DNA of 64,000 bases from contig JADLGO010000063.1 of assembly GCA_020849275.1 (NCBI GenBank), positions 57,520 through 121,519 of the forward strand. The letters are read 5' to 3'. Origin of the DNA: Chthonomonadales bacterium. GTDB taxonomy: Bacteria; Armatimonadota; Chthonomonadetes; Chthonomonadales; CAJBBX01. This document shows positions 44,934-53,620 of the stretch, piece by piece. Every line of letters begins with the position of its first letter. Positions within the stretch are counted from its first letter, which is position 1. Position numbers and translations under genes: made by a program. Below the pieces are notes generated by a model. It worked only from the letters and a program-made list of their open reading frames with translations. It ran no database searches and was not told where the DNA came from.

Positions 44934-46378
44934 GCGCGCTGGGCCGCCCGGCCGGCCCGCACGGACCGCACGTACTCGCGGTACGCCTCGTAGAGCCGCA
45001 CCGCACGCGGGTCCGCGGAGACGCCGCGGCCGCCCGGCGCCTGAAGGTAGCCGTGCCAAGCGTAGGCGGTCAGCGCCTCCGCGTAGCGCGACTCGATGGC
45101 GATCTGCCGCCGCACGCGGCTGAACGCGGCCGGATAGGCGCTGCTATAGCCGCTCTTGCCGTCCATCTCCCACACCTCCAGGTCCGCCCAGAGGTGCTTC
45201 CCCGAACCGCGATGCAGGTCGGCGTACTCCCGGAAGAGGGTGTCGAGCATGGCGATGCGGCGCTCGGGCTGCCACGTATAGACGTGCGGCACGTAGCCCG
45301 TGCCCACGGCATCCTGGTAGGCGAAGATGTCGACCTTGCTCGCGGCCAGGCCTTCCCTCGTGATGATGGGAGTGCCTGCCGGCGCGGCCAGAAAGGGCCT
45401 GTCCGGGCTGAGCGCGTGGCAGAAGTCAGCCAGCGGGTCAAGGTACGCCGAGGACCTCGCCAGGTCGTTCATCTCGTGCGTGGAGTACCAGCCGTAGAAG
45501 GAGCGGTGTCGGCCGTAAAGGCTCCAGAGGTCGCCCACGACGCGCCGAGCGATCGCCAGGGCCGCTGCGTTGCGTGCCGCCCAGCCGGGCTTGTCGAACT
45601 CCCAGAGCAGGTTGGTGTCGCCGCTGCGACCGACACCGAGCATCACGCGCATATCGTGCCGATCGGCCTGCGAGAGGAGCGTGCCGATCACGTCGAAGGG
45701 GCAGTCGCGACCGCGCGACATCTTCTTCGCCTCCGCGTCGTGGAACTCGACGCTTGACGGGAAGTAGAAGGTGCCCCACGCCTCCACATAGGCGACGATC
45801 AAGGTACGCATGCCGAGCGCGGCCATGGCGTCGACGCTCCTCCGCACGTTGCGCTCCGTCTCCGCGGCGTCCTTGCCGCGGCACGTCTGCAGCACCGCGC
45901 CCGGCTCGATCCAGGCGCCGGCGAGAAGCGGAGGGGCGGCGCCGCCGGCGCGGAGCACCTCAATGCGCTCCGCGCCGGAGCGCACGGCCCCCTCGCCCTC
46001 CACGCGGTAGCGCAGCAGGCGGCGGCCGGCGTGGCCGGCCGCCGGCCACCAGGCGCGCGTCAGCGCCCACTCGCCCGCAGCGGCCTCCACCGTACACTCC
46101 GCGATGCGGCGGCCCACTTCGAAACGGTCGAGGTAGAAGGCGACGCGGTAGGAGCGCGTCCGGGGCGAGTCGTTGCGCACGGCAAGCCGCAACTCGACGC
46201 GCGCTCGTTCGCCGACTGGGCCGGGCGGCACCACGGTGAAGCTCGCGCGCGGGGGCGCCGCGACGGGACGGTCGGCCGCGGCGCCCGGCGCGGCGAGGGC
46301 AAGCCCGGCCAGGCCGACGGCCAAGCCACGGGCACGCGTCGCGAACACGCGCAGCACTCGAGCTCGAGCGTGCGTCAA
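44909..46378 (-). CDS. Exported DUF4434-like glycosidase-type protein
   Basis: About 490 residues. TTG 46378 overlaps the upstream stop as TTGA, with GGAG about 11 nt before it; GTG 46357 is an alternative. A signal peptide (RGLAVGLAGLALAAPGAAA) is followed by an Ig-like domain and a TIM-barrel region matching DUF4434 (MRTLIVAYVEAWGTFYFPS, SFYGWYSTHEMND, DIFAYQDAVGTG, LWADLEVWEM). Glu residues at strand ends suggest a retaining glycosidase, but DUF4434 has no established activity. Last gene of an export-rich operon. Confidence 0.72.
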   Translation of the reverse strand: MTHARARVLRVFATRARGLAVGLAGLALAAPGAAADRPVAAPPRASFTVVPPGPVGERARVELRLAVRNDSPRTRSYRVAFYLDRFEVGRRIAECTVEAAAGEWALTRAWWPAAGHAGRRLLRYRVEGEGAVRSGAERIEVLRAGGAAPPLLAGAWIEPGAVLQTCRGKDAAETERNVRRSVDAMAALGMRTLIVAYVEAWGTFYFPSSVEFHDAEAKKMSRGRDCPFDVIGTLLSQADRHDMRVMLGVGRSGDTNLLWEFDKPGWAARNAAALAIARRVVGDLWSLYGRHRSFYGWYSTHEMNDLARSSAYLDPLADFCHALSPDRPFLAAPAGTPIITREGLAASKVDIFAYQDAVGTGYVPHVYTWQPERRIAMLDTLFREYADLHRGSGKHLWADLEVWEMDGKSGYSSAYPAAFSRVRRQIAIESRYAEALTAYAWHGYLQAPGGRGVSADPRAVRLYEAYREYVRSVRAGRAAQRAQKAISSR

Positions 46379-47523
46379 GGCGCGTCGAGCTCCGCCAGCC
46401 GCGCGAGCGCCTCGAGCGTCCAGCCAAGCTGCCAGGCCTGGTTCTCCGGCGGGCGCGGCTCCGAGGCGCCGGTCACGCGGAAGTAGCCGCCGGCGTCCAC
46501 CGTCTCGGGCGTCAGGTTCGCCAGCAACCAGCGCCGGGCGGCATGCGCTCGCGGGCGGTAGGCGGCCCCCTCCTCCAAGGACAGCAAGCCGGCACCCCGG
46601 ACGCGCAAGAACGAGAGGATCGCCCCCGCGGTCATGCCGAGCCAGCGATCGTCGCGCCCCCTCATGCCACAGGCGCCATCGTCGAACTGGCACGCGTCGA
46701 ACTGCCACTTCATCGAGCTCGCGCAGACCCTCGCGATCCGGTCCCGAAGGTCGGCATCCGCGGTCACGCCGGCGAGCTCGGCCAGGTACTCGATGGCGCC
46801 AACGGACGAGAACCCCCACCCCATCTCCGAGGAGCGCGTCCCCTCGAAGTGCTCGAAGCTGTCGGCACTCGTCGGCGCGACGACCCAGGTGCCGAGCGCG
46901 GTTGACCAGCAGCCATCGTAGGTCCCTGGCACACACTCCGTCGTGTAGTAGCGCGCCAGGCCCTCGGCGTCGGCCAGCACATCCGGCCTGCCGGACGCGG
47001 CATGGTAGGCCACGAGACCGCGGCCCATGTGGCAGTTGTCGTCCGAGTTGGCGCAGTCCTCGATGCCCTTCGCCGGCACGCCGTAGCCGTTGCGGAAGTA
47101 GCTGCCGCGATCCCAGCGATAGGTGAGCAGCCACTCGTAGAGCGCGGCGGCCTTGCTGTCCAGCAAACCCTCCTCGGGGTTGCGGGCACGGAACGCGCGG
47201 TAGCCCGCCAGAGCCATACCGTACTGATAGGGCCAGACCGCGTACTCGCCGCGCTGATCGCCTCCGACGGCGTCGCGGAGGGCGGCAAGGTAGAAGACGA
47301 CATAGCGGTCGGCGGCATCCTTGTACGCCGGGTCCTGCGTGGCGCCGTGAGCCGCGTAGAGCCCCAGCGCGAGGAACGTGGGGCTGTGAAAGTGCGTCGA
47401 GACGCGCTCGACGGGCGTCACGAACGGGCAGGAGGCCGGGTCCTGCCGGCCATACGGCGTCTGCCAGCGGACAAACCGGTCCGCCAGCATTCGAATCAGA
47501 TCCTGCGGCGCTTCAGCGCTCAT
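46375..47523 (-). CDS. Alpha/alpha-toroid protein of unknown function
   Basis: 382 residues, no signal peptide. Repeated helices with aromatic-rich loops (THFHSPTFLALGLYAAHG, VWPYQYGMALAGYRAF, DNCHMGRGLVAYHA, ENQAWQLGWTLEALARL) resemble the toroids of GH and polysaccharide-lyase enzymes. The ATG at 47523 has GGGAGG 6 nt upstream and overlaps the FG-GAP gene by 11 bp. Probably a glycan enzyme or structural homologue; no catalytic pair can be picked out safely. Confidence 0.65.
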   Translation of the reverse strand: MSAEAPQDLIRMLADRFVRWQTPYGRQDPASCPFVTPVERVSTHFHSPTFLALGLYAAHGATQDPAYKDAADRYVVFYLAALRDAVGGDQRGEYAVWPYQYGMALAGYRAFRARNPEEGLLDSKAAALYEWLLTYRWDRGSYFRNGYGVPAKGIEDCANSDDNCHMGRGLVAYHAASGRPDVLADAEGLARYYTTECVPGTYDGCWSTALGTWVVAPTSADSFEHFEGTRSSEMGWGFSSVGAIEYLAELAGVTADADLRDRIARVCASSMKWQFDACQFDDGACGMRGRDDRWLGMTAGAILSFLRVRGAGLLSLEEGAAYRPRAHAARRWLLANLTPETVDAGGYFRVTGASEPRPPENQAWQLGWTLEALARLAELDAP

Positions 47524-50233
47524 AGCGTGCCTCCCTGCGCGATTCGGGCGCGCTGTTCGATGCCCGCGTCGCCCCCTTCAACAGTGTCAGCGTTCCATCG
47601 GCCACGGGCACCAGGATCTCGGAGGCGCCGTCGCCGTCGACGTCGGCGAGCACCGGCTCGCCGACCCAGCCCGGCAGCGACACGCGCCACACCAGGCGCG
47701 GCCCCTTGCGCTCCGGGCGCAGGGCGTAGAGATGTCCGTGGCTGGTGCCGAAGACGAACTCCGCGCGGCCGTCGCCGTCCACGTCGCCCGAGACCACGCC
47801 GCTCGGCGTCGCGTGCGTCGGGTGCTCCCACAACGGCCTCCCGGTCTCCACGTCGACGCACGCGAGCACGCCGTCCTGGCGGCCGATGCCCATCAGCCAG
47901 CGCCCGTCCTCGTCCCGCAAGAAGCCCTCGGCGCCGGCGCGAGCGTGGCCGACGGTCGGCAGCCGGTACCACTTTGGCGCAGCGCGATCGCTCATCGCGC
48001 CCTGAAAGTAGTGACCATCGACGAGGCAGACGGTTGGAGGTCCGCCGGCTCCGTCCAGCACCACGGGCATCGTGTAGAGCCCCTGGCTCGGCTGCTTGAA
48101 GATCTCGGGCGGGAAGCGCGGCCCGACGAGCAACTTGCCGGTGGGCCCCGAGGCGACGCAGTAATAGTCCGGGCAGGTGAACACCAGGTCCTCCCGAGCG
48201 TCGCCGTCCGTGTCCCACACCGCTGCCAGGTTCCTGGTCGGCGCCAGGTAGCGCTCGATCGAGGCCAGCTTCTCCAACTCCCAAACGAGGCGCCCGGTGC
48301 TCCCGTCCAGCATCAGGCTGCGCACGAGCGGCGTTCCCACGTAGACGTAGACGTCATCCCCCTTGCGACCCAGGAACCGCCCGGTCTGGAAGTAGAGGGG
48401 GCGGCCGAAGGGCAGTCCGGTGCGCTTGGGCCGCTCCAACCGGGCCTGCCAGGCCACCCCGCCCCCGGCCCCCAGCCGGACCGCGCACACCACGGGGTCC
48501 GCGTTCACCGACGCCGTGCCCACCAGAAGCTCGGGGAGCCCATCGCCGTCTACGTCGGCCAGCACGGGTTGCGCGTCGGACCGGTGCTCGGCCAGCTTCT
48601 CGAACGCACCATCGCGCCCCCAGCGATAGACGGAGACCTTGCCGCCGTGGGCGTGGACTACCTCGTTCACGCCGTCTCCATCTACATCGGCGACGACGGG
48701 CGGGGCGACCAGGCTTCCCGAACGCGCCGGGATGCGCGACAGGTCGAGCGTCCTCGGAGCGGGCGCCGGAGGCGGCGCTTCGGCGACGACGATCTTGCCG
48801 CTCCAGGTCAGGCCGCGCGCGACGCCGCCGGACTGTACGCGCGCGATGCCGAGCATGGCGGTCGCGGCGTCGCCCTGGCGGCGCGGGGGCGGCACGGCAC
48901 GGGCGGACGCCTCGCTCCATACCTCAGCCATCGACCCGTCGCGCCACTTCAGCAGGCAGGCCCCCTCCGCGCGCGAACGGTTCGGATCTGTCGACACGTC
49001 GGCCAGAACCTCAGCCGCGCCGTCGCCGTCGAGGTCGATGGTCTGAACCGCCACGCGATCCCAGACCACCGCCCTCACGTCTCCGGTGAGCGCGTCGTAG
49101 ATGCGGATCGCCCAGCGCGCCTCGTCGGTCGCTTTGAACATGTTGACCAGTAATTCGAGCCGGCCGTCGCCGTCGATGTCGGCCACGGGCGGGTCGGGCC
49201 AGGTCGTCGCGATGGCGCGCGTCGTGACCGACTCCGGCCAGGCGTGCAGCCACGCAAGCTTCAGTCTGCCACGGTCGTTGAGGAGCACCTCGTGGTGAGT
49301 GGCGAAGTCGCCGATGCAGAGGAACTCGGGCAAGCCGTCGCCGTTGAGGTCCTGAAACCGGATCAGGCCGTAGCTGCGCACGCTCGCCGGCGCCGTGTCC
49401 CACTCCACATACTGCCGGACAGCCCCGGTCAGCGCGTCCATCACCCACATGTGGCTGTGCGTCTCGATGCACAGCTCCTTCGTGCCATCGCCGTCCACGT
49501 CGGCCATGAGCACCGACGGAAAACAGGTGTAGTGGTCGAAGTCGTACCGCCACCGCTGCCGGGGCTGCGCGCCGGGCCGCTTGAAGTCGAACAGGACCAC
49601 GTAACCGTTGCGCGTGTCGGGCGGGTACCCGTGCATGATCACGATGATCTGCTTTCCCGCGCCGCCCGGCAGATAGTGGTCGACGAGCAGCTTCCAGTCG
49701 TAGGACATCGGCTCGACATCGTAACGCAGGATCGTCCTGCCGGTCTCGGCGTCGAGCAGCACGGCCGCGCCGTAGGGCTGCGTTGGCCGACCGGCCGTCA
49801 GCGCGAGCTCGACCCGTCCGTCGCCGTCGATGTCCTCCGCCGCCACGAGCGCATCGAAGTTGAGCCCGAGCGGATGCTCCTCCCATGCCAGCCCCCCGTC
49901 GGGCCGGTAGCATCGCACGACGCCAGACGCGATCTCGAGCACGCGGTCCGGTTCGCCTCCTGGCCGCAGGGCGAATGGGCGGAGCGTCCCGTGGCCGGCG
50001 CCGAACTCCAGCCTCCCCGCCGCGCGCGGCGGCCGCGCCATGCGGCCCGCGAGGGACTGCGCACCGGTGAGGCGGTTGTTCTGCCGGGCGGTCGGCCAGT
50101 CGCCGGCCGCGGGAGGCTCCGTCGCCGATCCGGACGCCGCGAGCGGTAGCGCGAGCGCCCCTCCGGCCACGCCCTCGCAGAACGCTCGCCGGCTTATTGC
50201 ACGCCGCGCCGGTCTCCTTCCGTGCTCGTCCAC
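47513..50233 (-). CDS. Tat-exported FG-GAP/VCBS repeat protein
   Basis: About 906 residues. The N-terminus has a twin-arginine motif (ISRRAFCEGVAGGALALPLA), so it is probably exported folded. The mature part carries many FG-GAP Ca-binding loops (DIDGDGRVE, DVDGDGTKE, DLDGDGAAE, DVDGDGASE) and follows the same plan as 22934-25591. GTG 50233 has AGGAG 5 nt upstream; GTG 50239 overlaps the previous stop by GTGA and is an alternative. Ligand or polysaccharide binding is inferred. Confidence 0.8.
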   Translation of the reverse strand: MDEHGRRPARRAISRRAFCEGVAGGALALPLAASGSATEPPAAGDWPTARQNNRLTGAQSLAGRMARPPRAAGRLEFGAGHGTLRPFALRPGGEPDRVLEIASGVVRCYRPDGGLAWEEHPLGLNFDALVAAEDIDGDGRVELALTAGRPTQPYGAAVLLDAETGRTILRYDVEPMSYDWKLLVDHYLPGGAGKQIIVIMHGYPPDTRNGYVVLFDFKRPGAQPRQRWRYDFDHYTCFPSVLMADVDGDGTKELCIETHSHMWVMDALTGAVRQYVEWDTAPASVRSYGLIRFQDLNGDGLPEFLCIGDFATHHEVLLNDRGRLKLAWLHAWPESVTTRAIATTWPDPPVADIDGDGRLELLVNMFKATDEARWAIRIYDALTGDVRAVVWDRVAVQTIDLDGDGAAEVLADVSTDPNRSRAEGACLLKWRDGSMAEVWSEASARAVPPPRRQGDAATAMLGIARVQSGGVARGLTWSGKIVVAEAPPPAPAPRTLDLSRIPARSGSLVAPPVVADVDGDGVNEVVHAHGGKVSVYRWGRDGAFEKLAEHRSDAQPVLADVDGDGLPELLVGTASVNADPVVCAVRLGAGGGVAWQARLERPKRTGLPFGRPLYFQTGRFLGRKGDDVYVYVGTPLVRSLMLDGSTGRLVWELEKLASIERYLAPTRNLAAVWDTDGDAREDLVFTCPDYYCVASGPTGKLLVGPRFPPEIFKQPSQGLYTMPVVLDGAGGPPTVCLVDGHYFQGAMSDRAAPKWYRLPTVGHARAGAEGFLRDEDGRWLMGIGRQDGVLACVDVETGRPLWEHPTHATPSGVVSGDVDGDGRAEFVFGTSHGHLYALRPERKGPRLVWRVSLPGWVGEPVLADVDGDGASEILVPVADGTLTLLKGATRASNSAPESRREARYER

Positions 50234-50235
50234 CC

Positions 50236-51414
50236 TCACTCCTGACTGCTGCCGGCAATGCGGAACGTCGTTGCATGGACGCCGCGCACACCGAGCGGGG
50301 GATCGGTGTCGCGCGGTCCATCGTACCCCTCGTACACACAGATCCAGCGGCCGTCAAGCATTCGGGCAACTGCGGGTTCGCCCGCGCGCCACACGCCCAC
50401 GCGCCGCACACACTCCTCACGCCATGCGTGCGCCGCACCGGCCCTGGCGGCGACCCACAGCGACGCCTGCTCGTCGCCCACGCGCCACGCGCGTACGCCA
50501 CAGGGATCGGGCCTAGCGTCCGGCGGCAACGCCTGGACCGGACCCCGCCGCCATGTCCACCCACCGTCATCGGAGAGGAGCGCGACCGGCGAGGCCTGGC
50601 GGGCGACCCACTCCCGACCCGGCGCGCCACCACCCGTTGCCGCTCGAAAGCCCGGCGCGAACCGATACCGGTCCAGACGGGCCAACAGCCGCCCGTCCGG
50701 CAAGACCTCGAGCCGGACGCGCGCCGTGCCGGGGTACTGATAGCCGCCCATCGGCTCAGGCGCCGACCATGCGCGGCCGCCGTCAGCGCCGCGGCACAGC
50801 AGCGGCAGCCCGAGCGGATCGGGCCCACCCTCCGCGTCCCTCCCCTGGACGAACGCGACCAGCACCTGCTCGCCCAGCACGAGCACCGACGGAGCGGAGC
50901 ACGCGCCGCAGCGCGGGCGATGGACCCGGATGTGCTCCACGTCGCGCGCGATCGCGCCCCGCCCGGGGGCCTCCACGCGCTCGATGGCCAGGGCCTTCAC
51001 GCCCTCGCGCCGCATTCGGCGGCAGGCGGAGTGGAACGCCCGGGCATCTCCCTGAATCCGGGCCCAGATGCTCACCGGCGCCGGCCCCTCGTGCATCGAT
51101 GGGCGCGCGTCGGCACCGTAGAACCAGCAGACCTCGGCGAAGTCGCGGTCCACGCCGTGCGAGGAGCCGGCCGCGAACCACGTGAAGCCCACGTCGCCCG
51201 CGCACACGTCGCTCGTGGCGTTCTCCGGATCCACGCGCAGAGGCTCGGGCAGGATCAGCACGCACTCGCTGCCGGAGTAGACGGCGTGGTGCGCCGCGCC
51301 AGCCACCGGCAGCGCGTCCCAGAGAGCGGCGCACGTGGCGGGCGCGGCGTCCTCGAGCAGGCGCGCCTCCGCGCAGACGCCCTCCGCGATCAGGGTGAAA
51401 CGCACGATCTTCAC
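50236..51414 (-). CDS. DUF3830 (cyclophilin-like) and BNR-like fusion protein
   Basis: 392 residues in two parts. Residues 1 to about 150 match DUF3830: ARLLEDAAPATCAALWDALP, AVYSGSECV and ENATSDVCAGDVGF are the family's conserved blocks. From about 150 a BNR/sialidase-like beta-propeller follows, with Asp-box-like turns (SDDGGWTWRRGP, RGADGGRAWSAP). DUF3830 is usually a stand-alone cytoplasmic protein. No signal peptide is seen. The start is probably GTG 51414, although its ribosome site is distant. Confidence 0.7.
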   Translation of the reverse strand: MKIVRFTLIAEGVCAEARLLEDAAPATCAALWDALPVAGAAHHAVYSGSECVLILPEPLRVDPENATSDVCAGDVGFTWFAAGSSHGVDRDFAEVCWFYGADARPSMHEGPAPVSIWARIQGDARAFHSACRRMRREGVKALAIERVEAPGRGAIARDVEHIRVHRPRCGACSAPSVLVLGEQVLVAFVQGRDAEGGPDPLGLPLLCRGADGGRAWSAPEPMGGYQYPGTARVRLEVLPDGRLLARLDRYRFAPGFRAATGGGAPGREWVARQASPVALLSDDGGWTWRRGPVQALPPDARPDPCGVRAWRVGDEQASLWVAARAGAAHAWREECVRRVGVWRAGEPAVARMLDGRWICVYEGYDGPRDTDPPLGVRGVHATTFRIAGSSQE

Positions 51415-51453
51415 GGGAAGGCGACCCCACCTCCTCCGGCCGTTCGGCCGGCA

Positions 51454-52128
51454 TCACATCACGATCGACGGCCCGCGTGGCGGACTGTCGAGCTCCAGCA
51501 GCGCCTCGAGGAGCACCCCCACGCCGTCCGTCGTCTCGTCATAGGACTTGGCCGCATGCCCCTTCACCCAGCCGTTCTCCTGAAGCCTGCCGAGCGCCTC
51601 GTCGGCCAGTGTCCGCGCCATCCGCAGGTCGGCGGCGTCGCTCGTGGCGCGATACAGATGGACGAAGAAGCTGATGGCCCGGCCGTAGCCGTCCGCATAG
51701 GCGCCGCCGAGCGTGCCGGCGTCGGGCATCGCAGCGAAGGCCTCCTTGCGCCAGCGCCGCCCGATGGCCGGGGCCATCGAGCCGCGAACGCCGCGCGCCC
51801 AGCGGCGGGCGGAAGCGAGCATGCCCGGCTCGCGCGTCAACTCGTAGGCATAGAGCGTTGTCTGCGCGGCGGCCAGGGGGAACTCGTAGGAGAACATCGC
51901 GGTCGGCGAGGTGTCGGCGTGGCCCGTGGGCATCCACCGGTCGTAGCCGGCACCCTTCGCGGCCTCGGGCACCGGCGTTCCGTCGAGGCGGAGCGCGGCG
52001 TGGTAGCGGCCCGGCGGGGGGCCGAGGGCTCCGCCGCCGGTGGGCCCGGCGCCGAGAAGCAGCGGGAAGGCTGGCGCCGCGCCGGCGGCGCGGAGGGCAC
52101 GGAGCGCGAAACACGGCAGTCGCGGCAT
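51454..52128 (-). CDS. Possibly 5'-truncated toroid protein
   Basis: Up to 224 residues from ATG 52128, which lacks a ribosome site; the open frame reaches 52176. The body (YDRWMPTGHADTSPTAMFSYEF, GWVKGHAAKSYDETTDGVGVLLEALLEL) looks like the C-terminal half of an alpha/alpha-toroid glycan enzyme, while the first ~30 residues read like intergenic filler. It may be a remnant or a gene whose true start I cannot find. It lies 39 bp before the DUF3830 fusion and could head the operon. Confidence 0.5.
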   Translation of the reverse strand: MPRLPCFALRALRAAGAAPAFPLLLGAGPTGGGALGPPPGRYHAALRLDGTPVPEAAKGAGYDRWMPTGHADTSPTAMFSYEFPLAAAQTTLYAYELTREPGMLASARRWARGVRGSMAPAIGRRWRKEAFAAMPDAGTLGGAYADGYGRAISFFVHLYRATSDAADLRMARTLADEALGRLQENGWVKGHAAKSYDETTDGVGVLLEALLELDSPPRGPSIVM

Positions 52129-52633
52129 GGCAACCCGTCGCGGCCCGGCGCGGACCGGTCCTTTCGGCGCCAGCATTCGCCCGCCTGCGGCAAATGTCCT
52201 CCGGGGCCGTCGGTTGCGGCAATCCCTGCGTCAAGGGCGCGCTCGGCGGCGCCGCCTATCGCGGCCGGGTGACCCCCACCTGTCGGCACGAGCCCAGCAC
52301 CGGACACCGGGAGCAGAACGGTCCGCTCCGCACGCAGATGTGCTTACCGAACGGGACCAGGAACCGGTTCACATCGACGCGGAGCGGCACGGGGCGCGCG
52401 CCGGGCGGGTTCCGCGGGTCCGGCCGACGCGGCGAGTGGCCATCGACCGATCGCGCGGAGGACGAAGCCGCGCGCGCGCCGAACCCTCAGCCAGCGAGAG
52501 CTCAGCGCGTGGCGCCGGGCCCAGTCGCGGCGCGCGGAGCGCGGAGCGCGGCGCCCGCGCCCTCGCCACGGCGCCCCGCCGGCCGTGCCTGACGAGGCCG
52601 CGCGCGGCCGGATCTCGAACGGAGGAGCGGACC
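52129..52633. other. Intergenic region before the SPFH operon
   Basis: About 505 bp without a supported gene; the frames that cross it are low-complexity Arg/Ala/Gly shadows. A perfect 10-bp palindrome (52361-52370) has the LacI/GalR core AA-N-CG-N-TT. The ribosome site of the SPFH gene (GGAGGAG at 52621) is at the right edge. No promoter boxes are obvious. Confidence 0.5.
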
Positions 52634-53620
52634 ATGGAGGTTGTCTCCGGCTGCGTGATCGGATTCGTGGCCTGGTTCATCGTTCGCTACGGCCTGGCCG
52701 GACTCTACACGGTGGGTCCGAACGAGCGCGCCGTCAAGACCGTCTTCGGGCGGGCCGAGCGTCTGCCCGGCCAGACCACGCTGCAAGACCCCATCGCCGA
52801 GCAGTTGACCGAGGAGGAGCGCCCGCGCTACGCCTACCCGCAGGTGCGCGTGATCCAACCGGGCGGACCCTACTGGAGGTGGCCGTGGGAGCGCATCCAC
52901 AAGGCCTCCATCGCCACGCAGACCATCAACATGGCGCTGGATCTGGATGAGCCCGCTGCGAACGCAGGCGGCACGGTGCTGGAGGCCGTGACGAAGGACC
53001 AGCTTCACATCGGCCTCACGGGCCAGATACGTTACCGCGTGGCCGAGCGCAACCTGTTCGCCTATCTTTTCGGCGTGAAGCGCCCCATCGTCCACGTGAT
53101 GGGCTACTTCGTCTCTGTTCTGCGCGAGCGCATCGCCAACTTCGAAGCGCCCGTGCCGGGAGGCGCGGGCGGACAGGTCACCGACGCCAGCGCCGCCGGC
53201 ATCTCGATCAACGACCTGCGCAAGAACCTGCGCGACCTGAACGAGCACATGGAGCGCGAGTGCGCCACGTCCGCCGCGCGCTATGGCATTGCGCTGGACG
53301 CATCGCTCATCACCGGCATCGACCCGCCGGCCGAGGTCGAGTCCGCACTCGCGGCCATCAATACCGCCCACAATCAGGTGTCGTCCGACATCAGCCTTGC
53401 GCAGGCCGCTGCTGACCAGCGCATCGTGCAGTCCCGCCGCGCTGTGGAGATAGAGACGCTCAATGCCCACGCCGAGGCCGAGCCACTGCGCGCCGTCGCC
53501 GCCCAGCTAACCGAGCTGAAGAGGTCCGGGCCGCGCGCGCTCCCGAACTACCTGCGCAACGTGCGCATGAAGATCTACTCGGACGCGCGGAACATCATCA
53601 TGGAGGCGACATCACGATGA
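52634..53620 (+). CDS. SPFH/Band 7 domain membrane protein A
   Basis: 328 residues. One N-terminal membrane segment (VVSGCVIGFVAWFIVRYGLAG) is followed by an SPFH domain (GPNERAVKTVFGRAE, DQLHIGLTGQIRYRV, FEAPVPGG) and a C-terminal coiled coil (ADQRIVQSRRAVEIETLNAHAEAE), as in stomatin/HflK proteins. GGAGGAG lies 6 nt before the ATG at 52634; a longer frame upstream is rejected. It probably assembles with the next protein in a membrane ring or microdomain. Confidence 0.85.
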   Translation: MEVVSGCVIGFVAWFIVRYGLAGLYTVGPNERAVKTVFGRAERLPGQTTLQDPIAEQLTEEERPRYAYPQVRVIQPGGPYWRWPWERIHKASIATQTINMALDLDEPAANAGGTVLEAVTKDQLHIGLTGQIRYRVAERNLFAYLFGVKRPIVHVMGYFVSVLRERIANFEAPVPGGAGGQVTDASAAGISINDLRKNLRDLNEHMERECATSAARYGIALDASLITGIDPPAEVESALAAINTAHNQVSSDISLAQAAADQRIVQSRRAVEIETLNAHAEAEPLRAVAAQLTELKRSGPRALPNYLRNVRMKIYSDARNIIMEATSR

